A stretch of DNA of 64,000 bases from Nannochloropsis oceanica. Its lineage: Eukaryota; Sar; Eustigmatophyceae; Eustigmatales; Monodopsidaceae. Every line of letters begins with the position of its first letter. Within the stretch, counting starts at the first letter, position 1. The stretch is taken from positions 807,001 to 871,000 of the forward strand of contig CP038135.1 in the NCBI GenBank assembly GCA_004519485.1, in the 5' to 3' direction. The position numbers and the translations under genes are program-made. Shown here one piece after another: positions 21,534-33,613 of this stretch. The notes beneath the pieces are model-generated. The model worked only from the letters and a program-made list of their open reading frames with translations, searched no databases and was not told the DNA's origin.

Positions 21534-23636
21534 AGCGCAAGGGGGTCGGGTGGGAAACGAAGAGGGTGGTGATGGTGGTGGAGGATAACGATGAGGAGAA
21601 GGAGGAGAAGAAGAAAAAAGAGAAAGAGGAAGAGGAGTGGAGGAGGAGGAGGAGGAGGAGGAGAAGGAGAAGGAGGTAGAGAAAGATAATGGGGAGAAGG
21701 AGGAGTAGTGATCGTGCATGGGCATTTAAATTATTTATTCGAGATTTTCATTGTGCTCGTGGGTTATGTATCGAGCACGCTGTATGAAAAGGGAGGGGGG
21801 AGAGGGGGGGAGAATGCCGTCATTTCAAGGGAATCAAAAAGGAGATAAGTGAAAAATAAAAGAGCTGAAAGATACAATAAGAAGTCTAGCACGACGGAAA
21901 GATTACAGTAGAGAAAACGAAGAAGAGGAAGGAAGAGGAGATGGAGGGGAAGACCCAACAAAAATATAAGGCAAATAGTAGCTACGACCCCCCCAAAAAA
22001 GACGAACAGGTGAGGTGAAAAGAGAAAAACTAGGCATCCAATCTTCCTGAAGTAGACGCTAAGTCATTGTGCCTGCAATAACGGGGAAGCAGAAAGAAGG
22101 GGGGAGAAATAACCCACGAAGTAGCATCTCAGTCGAAATGGAAGGGTTGAAAAAGAACATGACATGAGAACGAAAGCAAAGATACAGGAAAGGCACCAGT
22201 GAAATAGATGAAGACACATGCGTTCGACGAGTCTGACGCGCTGCATCAAAAGGTGCTTACTCTCATCTCTCTCGGTACCATACTATGCACACTGCCCCGT
22301 GACGAAGAGTTGTTCCCGGGCGTGCCTGTGATAAAGCAATATTAGACTATTCCGTCGTTTCATTTCTAGATCTGCAGCGACTAACGGGGACAGTACGGCC
22401 GCAGATGCCATCTCGTCATGGCCGCTCGAGCATTCTAGGTCCAACCTCCCCACCCACTTGCCTAACATATCATAGCTTATGTATCTCCGCCTATCTTTCA
22501 GTGCGAGACAGCTTTTGTCGAAGACTTCGTTTGTCAGAACTATCCCTACCTACAACGGGATCACTCGACAGGAACTGCGATGGGGATCACTTAACTATTT
22601 GAGGCAGTCCAAAAATCCTCGGAAGAAAAGCATTTTTTCACAACAATGCATGACCAGAAAAGTATGCGACTCAATCTACAAAGAATGGCATGAACACTGC
22701 GTCCTTCAAACCTAGTTGAGGTTGTCAAACGTTCGTGAGTCGGGAGCTTATGCGGCAGTCTCGCAATATTGTGATGCCCCGCCGAACGTGCCCCATCCCG
22801 GCCAAGATGAGGGCACCAGTGATGATGTTTGGTGATGTCGTATTTGTGATGCGACCAAAATGGAAGCTTTATGCTTCCACAAGTCTTCCACGTGTGCTGC
22901 AACATCAGGGAAAGGTCAGCATCGATGACTGCTATCCCCGTGAAAGTTTCACGCCTCCTAGTCCGGGACGGCGAAGGGCACGCGCCGCATACGTTCGCTC
23001 TTCCGCTGTTGAGCGTGGGAGGCTGAATCTCTGGCTCCGTATATAGTCATCCTTGAGCCATGTAAGCATCCAGTACGGAAAAAATTTCAAATGAGAATGA
23101 ATATACCGAGCGTGTCTGTGGGGCGGCACGATTTGTGGCAGCCCAGCTATGAAATCGTGCCTTATCCGGTGCCTTGTTATTGGGAAAGAATCTGCAACGA
23201 ATCACTCAGAAGCAGGAAGCTTGATGCTGTCTGGTAGCGTCCTTCCTGCCGCAGCGCCTTTCCCCCCCCAACGAAATCATCTCATCCACGTTTACCATAC
23301 CTTGGTAACATTTCATGTGCAGCAGCGACATCATTGCTGAAGGCGGGGTGTTTTCGATGATCGACTATGTCTTACTTTTTTACCATCATGTGATGACGGA
23401 TAGCTTGCCGCCATGCCTCTCTCCCAGCCGTGCAGCAATGCAGAATCACCATAGTGCGTACACAGCACCTGCGCGTCGACTAGACTCACAGCAGTCGGGG
23501 ACTAGTCATCTTGCTGTCCATCGCTCATCGTGACATGTATTTATTGCCTACCTCGCCTTCCTATCTCACCCTGCCCCCCACCCCTCACCTCCCTAACTAC
23601 CACCCAAACAGCGCTGCACCGCGCGCCATTTATAAA
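21534..23636. other. 2.1-kb intergenic region, no supported gene
   Basis: The first ~450 bases are GA-rich (3' UTR-like, with GGA/GAA runs at 21590-21700). The rest is mixed sequence with only short frames of 60-105 codons on both strands and no family resemblance. The last ~300 bases, C-rich before the ATG at 23637, presumably carry the ZIP promoter. Confidence 0.35.
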
Positions 23637-25142
23637 ATGGCCGACGTCGCAGAAGCCGCCGTCGAAGCAGAGGATCAAAGTTCAGAGACGTTGCCCTTGC
23701 GCATTGCAGCCGTGTTTATCATCATGGCGGTCTCTCTCTTAGGTTGTCTCTTCCCCTTGCTCGTCCTTGACTTGAACGGCCGGGCCAAGTTTGGGAGCAA
23801 TATTCCCCTGACCCCTTCTTCACGGAACAAGAGCGACGGTGAGCGTGTCTTCCATGGGGCGCACGCGATGCATCTGCTCAAGAGCTTTAGCGCGGGAATC
23901 ATTCTCTGCGTGGGGTTTGTGCACGTCCTAGCAGAGGCAAACGAAACCCTTGGAGACCTCGTTGATTTTCCTTTGGCACATTTTGTGGCTATGATGGGCT
24001 CTATCGTTGTTCTAGCCCTCTCACAAATTGTCGACGGTCTTGTCACGAGCATGTCAGAACGTGGCAAACCCCCCGGACCCTCGGGAGGAGCAGCTGAAGG
24101 CGCAGGAGGGATTGGCCTGGTGGACCTTGTGAGGGGGGCAAGCACTTCTCTGAGCAAGGTCGTGATTTCGACCCCGGACCCTCCTCTTCCCTTAGACAGA
24201 GCGCCGTATTGTTTTCCTGGAGACGCACTTGAGCGTGATGAAATCGAGCAACAGCAGCAGCAGCAGCACCTGACTCCATCCCATCGTCTGTGCCCCCTTA
24301 CGACAAGCGGGAACGGCACAGACAGCGACAGCAGCAACGAAGCCCAGCACGACTCCTCACTAAGCGCCCTCCCCACTTTCAGCGGTCGAAGTAAGAAGCC
24401 CGTGGGGCTAAGCATCGACCCACCTTCCACGCCCATCATGTCCCCCGCTGTTCCGGAAGAGGTCCCAATCCAATACCCCTTCGTCTCCCCTCGTGCGCAG
24501 TCCGCCTTGAAAACCGCGTTGGCTGCCGGGGCTAAGCAAAAGGAGCTTGCGAGACACCAGCAGATGTTTGGGCGCGACAATAGTTTCAATCATGCGGGAC
24601 ACGACCATGGACGGGGGCGCGGACATAATGACGCCGTGCATGTTGTCCAAGCATTCAAAACACATTCACTCGTCATCGCCTATATAATGGAGGTGGGGAT
24701 CGTTTTTCATTCCGTTTTGATTGGCATCGGCCTCGGCACAGCTACCTCCTCTTTAAACAACACCAAAACGCTGCTGGTCGCTATTTCCGTTCACCAGTTC
24801 TTTGAAGGGGCTGGTCTTTCGACCTGTATTCTGGAAGCAGGGCTTTCCAGGAAGAAAAACGCGATGATGTTTGGCTTGTTCTCTGTGACGACAAGTTTGG
24901 GGATCACGATTGGAATCGGGATAAGTAAGATTTATGAGGAGGGGTCGCGGGCGGGGGCGCTTGTGGAAGGGATTTTCAATGCGTTTGCGGCTGGAATTTT
25001 GATATATTTGGCTTTGGTCGATATTTTACAGGAGGAGTTTAACAGACGGGAGGTGAAGAAGCATAAGATTTGGCAGATTCAGATGATGATGTGTGTGTTG
25101 TTGGGGGCCGGGGTGATGAGTGTGATTGCGATATGGGCGTAA
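23637..25142 (+). CDS. ZIP-family divalent metal transporter
   Basis: Intronless, 501 residues. ZIP (SLC39-like) proteins carry Zn2+/Fe2+ into the cytosol. Three hydrophobic segments precede a long cytoplasmic loop (residues about 145-345) and five follow it. Helix IV carries the signature HSVLIGIGLG (about 358) and helix V HQFFEGAGL (about 386), the metal-path residues of the ZIP I subfamily. The loop has a His-rich patch, HAGHDHGRGRGHNDAVH, a likely metal sensor, and a short Gln run. The ATG at 23637 is chosen over an upstream in-frame ATG at 23511 because it directly precedes the first membrane region and sits in a better context (ATAAAATGG). No targeting peptide is obvious. Confidence 0.92.
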   Translation: MADVAEAAVEAEDQSSETLPLRIAAVFIIMAVSLLGCLFPLLVLDLNGRAKFGSNIPLTPSSRNKSDGERVFHGAHAMHLLKSFSAGIILCVGFVHVLAEANETLGDLVDFPLAHFVAMMGSIVVLALSQIVDGLVTSMSERGKPPGPSGGAAEGAGGIGLVDLVRGASTSLSKVVISTPDPPLPLDRAPYCFPGDALERDEIEQQQQQQHLTPSHRLCPLTTSGNGTDSDSSNEAQHDSSLSALPTFSGRSKKPVGLSIDPPSTPIMSPAVPEEVPIQYPFVSPRAQSALKTALAAGAKQKELARHQQMFGRDNSFNHAGHDHGRGRGHNDAVHVVQAFKTHSLVIAYIMEVGIVFHSVLIGIGLGTATSSLNNTKTLLVAISVHQFFEGAGLSTCILEAGLSRKKNAMMFGLFSVTTSLGITIGIGISKIYEEGSRAGALVEGIFNAFAAGILIYLALVDILQEEFNRREVKKHKIWQIQMMMCVLLGAGVMSVIAIWA

Positions 25143-25828
25143 GAGAGTTGAAGGGAGGGAAGTGGGGAGAGGGAAGGGAGAGAGAGACGCATGGGCAAAG
25201 AGATGATGTGAGGGAGTTGGAGATGATGAGAAAGGGATCGACTCAGAGCTTGATGGAGAAAATCAGTGAGAATCAGGGAAGGGGACATGTGTTCATAGCA
25301 GTTAATGTCGTTCTTCGAAATACGTTTTCTATACCCAAAACCAAGAGAGCGAAGACCTGTTGGATTGAAAAAATAAGCATCAGCAGCACTGTGCCGTGAG
25401 AAACGAGAATTGACGAGCGCGCTTCCTCCGCTCTTGATACACCATATACATGAATGACTGGGAGTCTCCAGGGGGGAAAAAGATAGGCGAGGGAGAAAAG
25501 CGTGAAGAGGTGGTGCAGCAGTCCTCACCACACACAGAAGGCAGAGAGAGAAAGAGTCAGATTTTCTCGAACATGAAGTATAAGCAACGATGATCTAGAG
25601 CACTGAATTGTAAGGGAGAAGGAGAAGGGCAAAGAATGAATGCTGGCAAGTAAGCGCCCAATGTTTTTGTTGTTGAAATTTCCACGACCGTTGGTTATCT
25701 ATAGTTCCGAGACGCCGTTGCCTATGTTTTCCACATCCTTGAATACATCTCTTACATGACAGCGCATGTGTCTTCCCGTCGTTTATACTGATATTTTTTG
25801 CTAGCCGGTCTTTAAATATTCTTTTCGC
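25143..25828. other. Convergent intergenic region
   Basis: 686 bases between the converging stops of the ZIP and ML-domain genes. It is GA-rich after the ZIP stop, then AT-rich, and holds only short unsupported frames. Confidence 0.35.
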
Positions 25829-26287
25829 TCAGTGGTTTCGCGTCTCGACTGCAACATTGACACACGCTAGTTCCTTCCCCTTGGGGTCCAAAACCCAGAC
25901 TCGCCCACTCGCAATGCCGTCTCCCGCAAAGCGCCCAATCTCATGTTGCATGACGGTTGTAATTAAGCTACCTGCTGCCAAAGGACATGTGACGCTTGAG
26001 ATCGAACAAAGGTTGTACGTCTTCTCCGGTGTAGTCAGGGGACCTTGCTTGAAGCTCGTATGGATGGTGCTGCCGTCAACTACAGCAATGCTGGATTTTC
26101 CCACCGCCACGATCTCCACTGTCTCCCCGGCCCGGGGAGGGTAAGGAGTAATATTTAATGATTCGAGAATATAGGGTGTGGCGCTGTCACTGCAGGGACT
26201 AAAAGTGACAGGCGCACCCGAGGACGGAGAGGCCATCATCAACTTGAGGAGCCCTGCAATCGGAAGAACGAAGCGTCGACGAAACAT
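25829..26287 (-). CDS. Secreted ML-domain lipid-binding protein, copy A
   Basis: Intronless, 152 residues, the usual length of an MD-2-related lipid-recognition (ML) protein such as NPC2 or fungal PG/PI transfer protein. It has an N-terminal signal peptide (about 1-24, ending SSGA), then FSPCSD, followed by the paired-cysteine block YNLCSISSVTCPLAAGS and a final Cys in KELACVNV. These positions match the disulfides of the beta-sandwich fold. It is expected to bind a sterol or phospholipid in the endomembrane lumen or outside the cell. It is the divergent neighbour, and a distant paralogue, of the gene at 26825. Confidence 0.82.
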   Translation of the reverse strand: MFRRRFVLPIAGLLKLMMASPSSGAPVTFSPCSDSATPYILESLNITPYPPRAGETVEIVAVGKSSIAVVDGSTIHTSFKQGPLTTPEKTYNLCSISSVTCPLAAGSLITTVMQHEIGRFAGDGIASGRVWVLDPKGKELACVNVAVETRNH

Positions 26288-26824
26288 GCTTGACCCCTTT
26301 TGGGGTTTGGGTGCGTGAACGAGAGGAGTAAGGGTATAAAGCGTGAGTTGTGGAACTATTGTGTGTCATTTTTATCAAATCATAGACAAGTAAGACAAGA
26401 GATGCATTTTGTTCATTTGCCGCAAATAACGGTTTCCAGGCCGTTGAATTCTGATTCAATAAATGCGCTTGACATCCTGTCTGCTTTCCTCCTGTCTAGA
26501 CACTGTGGCCCCCAACCGGACGCGATGTAAGAGGACATTTTTTTTTCATACCTTCATCTATGTATCCATATCCATGATTCTTTGTTTTCCTTTTTATTGG
26601 GTCTGAGCTCAGTTACAGTACGCTCTTCCGCAATTTGTTTTTTTAATATTTAAAAAAACCTTTAGTTTGAGTTGATTGATGACCTCGATATGCTGTAGAC
26701 ATGAGATAATTCCCATTCCTTTCGATGCCGGGCATGCTTTATCATGATATGTATCGGAGTATGGTAGTTTTGATCACCCAATCCCCATACAGAAGCCAGC
26801 GTCCCACACCTCCCTATCCTAGCC
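26288..26824. promoter_or_regulatory. Divergent promoter region of the ML pair
   Basis: 537 bases between the two ML-domain start codons, AT-richer than its surroundings (for example near 26530-26660). No gene seen. It is inferred to drive both genes. Confidence 0.4.
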
Positions 26825-27385
26825 ATGCACTTCTCCGCCTTCCCTGCCATTTTGAGTCTCCTCGTCGTTGTCTCGGTTACCACCATCATTACCGCCACCA
26901 CTGTCCCTTTCCGCGTCTGCCATGATCAGGATGCATTGGGCGTGGACCGCATCGATTTAACTCCCATTCCCGCGATAGCTGGTCAGCCCTTGAACATTTT
27001 TGTGGAAGGCATGACAGAAATTACCATTGAGCAAGGGTTCCGGGTGCACTTGTCGATCAAGCTGAAAAATTTGCCAGCGCCCTCCATGAATTATGACCTT
27101 TGTGCATCGCTGATTGATGAGGTACATTGCCCCATCCCAGCTGGTACCACTTCGCAGGCTCGTTTTGTCTATGACGTGCCTCGCGTGTCGCCGCCGGGAC
27201 GCGCCACCACAACTGTCACGACCTTTGATAAGTCCGGAAAGGAAGTGAGTTGTATAATGTCTCAAGTCGATGTAGTATGTCCTTCAGCAGCGGTGGTACC
27301 AGGGGCACGGTTGGTGACCAAGCCGCTGCGTGCCCAGCCGTCCGAGAAGAACGAGGGGGAGGACGAGCCGAATATGTGGACTTGA
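26825..27385 (+). CDS. Secreted ML-domain lipid-binding protein, copy B
   Basis: Intronless, 186 residues. A signal peptide (about 1-25) is followed by FRVCHDQD, DLTPIPAIAGQPLNIFV, the ML cysteine block YDLCASLIDEVHCPIPAGT and the strand KEVSCIMSQVDVVC. The order and spacing of blocks match the gene at 25829, so the two are an old inverted duplication. This copy has an extra C-terminal tail of about 35 residues, acidic at the end, and one more cysteine (VVCPSAA). Confidence 0.82.
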   Translation: MHFSAFPAILSLLVVVSVTTIITATTVPFRVCHDQDALGVDRIDLTPIPAIAGQPLNIFVEGMTEITIEQGFRVHLSIKLKNLPAPSMNYDLCASLIDEVHCPIPAGTTSQARFVYDVPRVSPPGRATTTVTTFDKSGKEVSCIMSQVDVVCPSAAVVPGARLVTKPLRAQPSEKNEGEDEPNMWT

Positions 27386-27701
27386 ACTTACAACCAGCGA
27401 AGATTATTGAGAACATGTATTTTTGGCAACGTCAAGTTCTTTGTACCCTCGATTACTTTGTTATCCGTTTTCTCCCTTTCTTTCGTGTTGCTTTTAGGCC
27501 CCTTGACGGGGGCGGGATATACAAGACAAAGACTCTGACCAATGTACACATGAACTGCTCCGTTGTGACCCTCATGTAATCTGCTTCTTTCCTCTTTCCT
27601 TGAAACTTTCATCATTTCTCCTCCTATTGAGTCCAATACTCTTTACCCTTTTTCATCAATGGTACATTCCCCTCTTCCTTACCCAACTCCTCTTTCGTCC
27701 A
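27386..27701. other. Convergent intergenic region
   Basis: 316 bases between converging stops, C/T-rich towards 27700, 3' UTR-like. No gene seen. Confidence 0.35.
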
Positions 27702-30281
27702 TCACTTCAGCCTGTTCAACACCGTGCTTGCCTTTCTTCCCCCCTCCCCCGCAATAACCGCCCCCACAGGTCCTCCTCCTTCTCCTCCTCCATCACTCCC
27801 TCCCACCCGACCGCCACCACCAGACCCTCGAAAGTGCTCAAGCTTTGACGCAATTTCTTGCAAGTCATTCGAAATCTTTTCCAGGTTCGCCAGCGGCTTC
27901 TGCATCCCTCCACTACCAACCTGATGTCGGGTCAACACCCCTCCCTCCTTCTCTCCCTCTCTTCCTCCACTGCTGCTCCCAAAGCTACCCCCCAAAGAAG
28001 AAAAACGGGAGGGAGAAGGCGTCTTTTCTCCCCCAGAGGCAGCAGCACCGTCTGTCGTCATCCTCATTTTCATCCCTCCGCCGGCAGGCAACATCCTACT
28101 AGAACTGCTCCCACTGCTGCTGATTTTGTTGTTGTTGTCGTTAAAGTTCTGTCCCCCTTGATAGGAAAAAGAGGTCGACCGCAAAAGTAACTCCTCGCCT
28201 GCCGCATGACTGCGCACGGGTGATGAGAAGTTATTGCTCTTGCCGCTATTGCCACCATTGCCGTGGCTCCGCCCCGGAAGAAACGAAGAAGGCTGCCTAC
28301 GCCGATCCAATGCAGGAGAGGCATAGGGCGAGACGCCCCCTACCTCCCTCCTTCCTCCTACCGGTCGACGCAGAGGACTTTCGTACCTCCCTACTGTGAC
28401 TGTTGAGGAGGAGGAAGGGAGGGAGGGAGGGAGGAGACGCTGAACCAGGCGTTGCAGGTCCAGGTACAACCCACGAAGAATCTTGGCGACGCGATCATTC
28501 TCTTCCAGAAGTTTCCATACGGCCGCTCCTCCCTCCCTTCCTTTACCCTGCTGCCACAGCTCTTGCTGTTGCTGTTGCTGCTGTTGCTGAAGCATGGCTT
28601 GGGTCATGCGAACCAAACTTGCCACTTCCCCCCCATACACCTTCAACTCCTCCGCCCTCTTTAGCAGCTCCCGTGTCTCCCACCCCTGCGTCGTTCCCAC
28701 GGTCATTAAATGCGCCGCCGCGTGCTCCATCCCTTCCTTGATCAACGTCATTACGGATGACCCCTGTCCTCCCTCCCTCTCCCATCCCCCTTTCTCCATA
28801 TGCCGATGCAACAGGGCCAGCTGCGCGCCTATCTGCGGTAAGTCATCCAAGCCATGCGCCTCCAACGTCTCCTTGAACACCGCAATGACATCATCTCGGT
28901 ACCTCACCTGCCTTAACAATCGATCCATCTCCACCTGCATCCGACGTTTCTCCCCCACAACAACTTCCTTTTCTTGCCCCGCCCTGGCCCTTCCCTCGGC
29001 CTCCGCCTCGCAGCGCTTGGCCCATATGGCCACGTCTGCCTTCAACCCCTTGATGACCTCCTCTTCCTGCTTCCCTTCCTTCCTTCCTGCCTCCCTGGCC
29101 TCCTGGACATCCGCCGCAAACTCCGCCTCCAGGCGAGTAAGGCGTGCAGCCAGCGCGTTTTTCTCTGCTGTCACCTGTGCGAGCAGTTCCTGATACTCCA
29201 CCTGGACGGTTCTCTTGGCCCTGACCAGCTCTCGGGCGTGATTTTCTTCCACTTCCGTGCGAGCAGCACGGAGGGTTTCAATCTTTTTGTAGGCGTCGTG
29301 GACATGGTCCTCTTGAGTGGAGAGACGGGCAGTCATCTGACTGAGTTTAGCTTCGAAGGTATGGATGGTCGAGGCGGTGGCGTCGCGGAAGCGTTGGTTT
29401 AGGGAGGGGAGGACTTGTAGTTTGAGGCGCCATTTTCGCACCAGGTCTTGGGCTTGTCGCACCATCAGCTTTCCACTTGCTTGTGTGCTTAGGTGAGTCG
29501 TCCCCCCGGTCGTGATCATGCTGCCACTGATGCTACTGCCGCTGCCACCGATGCTGCTGCTTCCGCTCTTTCTCCCTCCCTCCCTCTCCTCCCCCAAGGC
29601 CAACGCCAGCTGCTTCGTCGGGCTTGGGTCCACCATCCCCCCCATACTTAATAAGCCTCGACGGCGGCCTGCGTCTTCTTCTGCGGCCAGCAAGGCTTTC
29701 AATGGCGTGTTGATAGGGACCTGAGGGAGGGAAGGAAAAAGGGAGAGAGGGAGGGAGGGAGGGAAGGTCATGCGATTGCGATTTTGGTAGAGTATAGACA
29801 CCCGCAAAGAGGTGGAAAGAGAGAGAGAGTTTGTGATCGGCCAAATAGTATAGATAGGGGAGTACTACTCAGGTGGGAGAATGAAGGTGATCCGTACCTG
29901 TTGCGCATCAGCGGCAGACGCGGCTGTCTCAAATAACTCAGCGAAATTCTCTTCAACCACCGAATCAAAATCCTTCAATTCACTCAAAAGTTCTCGTATC
30001 TGCTGCTTCCCATGCCTCCGAATGTCCGCCATATCCAAAAGTAAGGCGTCTTTCGCCCTCTTCTCGTTTGCTAATTGATCCCTCAACAGATTCAGCTCCG
30101 TCCACGTTCCCTTCTCCCCGAGTCTCATCTCCTCTTTTTCCCTATTCAGAGCCTCCCTCCCCTGCTCTAAGGCACGCAATGCTCCCTCCTTCTCTGCCCT
30201 CTCCCGCTGCAGCTCTCGACGGGCCGCCCCCAGTGATTCCTTCCACATGGCCGCCGTCGCCGAAGCCGACGCTGCTGTTGC

Positions 30282-30316
<35 letters not shown>

Positions 30317-31295
30317 GATCCTCCCCTCCCATGCCCATTTTCCCCTTGTCCCGACTCAATTCCTGAAGCTCCGCCTGGTAATGTCCGAGCCTTTCCTCTA
30401 GGTCACGCACCTTCCTTTCTGCCTCCTCCGCCCGCGATCGGTGCTCCTCAATTGCAGCCCAACTGCTGCTGCTGGTACTATGCTGCTGCTGCTGCTGCTG
30501 CTGCTGTTGATACTGAGAGGACACCGCCACTAACTGGCTAGCTGCGGCCGTGGCTGCATTTGAGGCCTCCGTTGCCTCCTGTTGGGCCCGGGCCAGCTCT
30601 GCTAAATGTCGTTTTTGAGTGTCTTCCGAAGCTCGCCTTGCCTCGTGCAGGCGTGCGTCCATCTCTCTTTGGAGCATGCCCTTCGCTTCCTCCACCGACA
30701 GCACTTTCTGCTGCAGCTCTGCTGCTTCCACCCGTGCCTGCGCCAGATCTTCTTCTGCTGCTTGCTTTTTGTTCTGCATCTGACCCAGCATCGCTTGCAT
30801 GTCTGTGAGTCGCTCTTCAAACTTGGCTTTTTCTCTCGCAAAAGCCTCTAGCGCTTCCGCTGCTGCATCCCCCGAGACTTGACGCATCTCGTCCTTGAGG
30901 TCCCGGGATGCTTGTTGCTGATTCTGCTGGTGAAATTGCTGCTGCTGGGCAGCGTGCTGGTGCTGGGCGAGGAAAGCCTCGAGCTCTGCAAGGCGGGCGT
31001 CCTTTTCTTGCATGCGGTACTCCAGATCGGCAATGTGTTCCTCCAAATCTCGCTCCCGCTCCCCCGAGTCCATCTCTCCTCCGTTTAAGCGTTCAATCTT
31101 GTCCTTTTGGTAGTAGATGGTCATCTTCAGGTCGAAATTTTCCTTGTGCAGGGAATGAAGCTCTGTCTCCATTTCATTGAGGGTCTTGGGCTGCCCACCC
31201 TTGAACAACAGGTCTATATCGCGACGCGTCGGGATGGCTTCCCCCGAGAATGGCAGGACTGTCGTGCCACCGTGGGCAGTGCTTGCTCCGTCCAT
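27702..31295 (-). CDS. CM1-motif (centrosomin-like) coiled-coil protein
   Basis: Two exons, 29898-31295 and 27702-29720, phase 0, 1138 residues. Residues about 36-75 hold a CM1/Cnn_1N-like motif: KTLNEMETELHSLHKENFDL followed by KMTIYYQKDKIERL. This is the block by which centrosomin, CDK5RAP2, Mto1 and Spc110 bind and activate gamma-tubulin complexes. The next ~800 residues are mostly coiled coil, with Gln and Ala runs. The C-terminal ~250 residues are low complexity (Ser/Gly), ending in a short helix, LEKISNDLQEIASKLEHF. The position of CM1 at the extreme N-terminus before a long coiled coil fits the family. It probably sits at the microtubule-organising centre or basal body. It is divergent from the STIL-like gene 386 bases away. 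Confidence 0.75.
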
Positions 31296-31681
31296 GGTGA
31301 CTGCTGCCTACGTTTGTGTGGGGTATGCATAGGGATTAATGGGAGAGGAAGCATTCTTTGGCACTTTGAAGAGGGGAGGATGGAGGGAGCAAAGTGTGCC
31401 TAGGCCAGCCGCACAAACGGGCAGCACTACCTCCGTGACTGCTACATTCTCCATCCGGCTGCATAGACGCTTGTGTGTGGGTTGTGCTGTCTTCGAATGC
31501 TGTCGTGTAGGTGTGGTGGGAAAGGCGCTCTCCAAATTCCTTCAGCGAGAGGCGGTTTGCGCGCCAAGACAGAAGACGTCCTCACACATTCCTAACTTGC
31601 CCAACTCCACTCACATGCCAAAGCACTGACACCCAATCCATTGAGCACAGGCAGAGGCTCTCTCAATCTCCACGCACAGCG
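31296..31681. promoter_or_regulatory. Shared divergent promoter, CM1 gene (-) / STIL-like gene (+)
   Basis: 386 bases between the two chosen start codons (215 if the upstream ATG at 31511 is used for the plus gene). No other gene seen. A common promoter would co-express two centrosome proteins; this is an inference. Confidence 0.45.
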
Positions 31682-33556
31682 ATGCCGGCCTTCGGTTCCT
31701 GCTCCCCAAAGCAAAAGCCACCAAGCGCCCTCCGCAGACCCACTCCGAAAAAGGTCGCCTCCCCTCCTCCTCCTCCTCCTCCTGCCTCTGCTGCGGCACA
31801 TCGCCGCCCGCCCGCAGCAGCAGCAATCCTTTCCGCTCCCGCAGTCAGCAGAAATCAGAGACATGCTGTCCATGTCAAGTCTGCATATTTCCCCCAAGAT
31901 GACGAGGAGGAGGAGAGCTCTTCGTGTTGGGACTGGGAGGAAGGAGGGAGCGGCAGTCCATGGATAGCAGGAGGGGCAAGGGGGAGGCAACAAGACAGCA
32001 TTTTGGGGAAAGTCAAGTTCCCTCTCGTGCAAAAAGGGGCAAATATTCACATCGAAGAAGAGAACGACAAGGAAGAAAACGAAGTCTCCTTCTCCTTCCC
32101 TGCCACGCACGAAGCGCTCTGGCCCCGCCACCCGCACGGCCAGTGTGAGATTGTGACACTCTCAGCCCGCGATGTCTTGGCCCCTTTGATCTTCTTGCCA
32201 CTACAGTCCTTGCGTATACTGCATGCCCGTCTGCTTTCCCTCCATTCCTCCGCCTCATCAGAAGCAGCCGGTGTCACCCACACATCTGCTTATTACTCTC
32301 CTCGGTCACGGTCGTCGGCAGCATCGCCTTTTCCAAGAATTCTTACGGTAGATACCGCTCTTTTTCCAACAGCTGCCTGTCTCCGGCATCTACCCCCCCA
32401 TTCCTTAATTCGAAGCCTTGCCCAACCCCCGCCCTTCAGCCTGTTCCTCCTTCAGCAGCAGCAGCAGCTGCAGCAGCAGCAGCAGCAGCAACATCCCGCT
32501 GCTGAAGAAGGGAAAGCCAGCGGCTTCACGCAGACGGTGGTTTCCTTGCCCCTCATTCACGTCAACAATGAGGAAGAGGAGCAGCAGCAGCAGCTGCAGC
32601 AGCAGCAGCAGAGTTACCAAGCCCTCCTAGCTACGGCCCAGGGATCGTTTCTCAACGAGGATGAGGACGAGGAGGGGAGGGAAGGCGAGAAACATCACTC
32701 CGCCGCACTCTTTCCCTCCATACGCCTTTTCGCTCAAATAGCCACACCCGGCACACTCACTCTCCGTGCGGAGCAAGTTCTTCCCTCCCTCTCCCTCCGC
32801 TTCACGCCCCTCCCTCCCCTCGTCAGTCTAAACAACATCCTTTGGCGTACACTCACCACACCACCACCACCATCATCACCACCATCATCGTCACCATCAT
32901 TATCAGCAGCAATGGCGAATAGCGGCAGCAGCAGCAGCAGTCAAAGTAGTAGTACTAGTTGCAGTACAGGATATCTCACCCTGACAGGAACGAGGAGGGT
33001 CGTCTTCCTTCCCTCTTCTACTTCCTCCCTCCTTCCCTCCCAGCAGCCTCCCCCCTTGGTCGGCGTGTGGGTGGCGGGCATTGAGGAAATAAGGGAAGGA
33101 GGGAAGAAAGAAGGAGGACTGATTGGTCACCCTTGCGTATTCAGAGCAATCATGCAATACCTTCTAAGGGACGGAGGAACGACAGGAGGGCGAGAGGGAC
33201 GACATGTGTCCATGGAGGAGGGCACGTGCCTGGTTGCTTGCTTTGCTGTAGCTGGGGGGGCGCCGCACTTTTGGGAGGTAAAATTGAAGATGTCTTCCCC
33301 TCCTACCTCTCTCGCGCATTCCTATCCTTCTGTGTCTTACAATCTATTGGATTTTGCGGTTGACATTTCCTTGGACATGGACATTGAGGAGGAGAGCGGG
33401 GAGGAAGAAGGGCGGGAAGGAGGGATGGAGGGATGGAGGGGAGGAAGTGACTGGGATAATGTGGTAGTGGGCCACTTCCGAGAGACGGCTTGCCCGATCC
33501 GAGCCGCGGCTTTTTTATCGGCGCAGCAGGAGCAGCAGCAGCAGCAGCAGCAGCAT

Positions 33557-33613
<57 letters not shown>

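Noticed and set aside
22735-23046. 103-codon plus-strand frame in the 2.1-kb gap
   Set aside because: No recognisable motif, and overlapping frames on the other strand are as long; not enough for a gene call.
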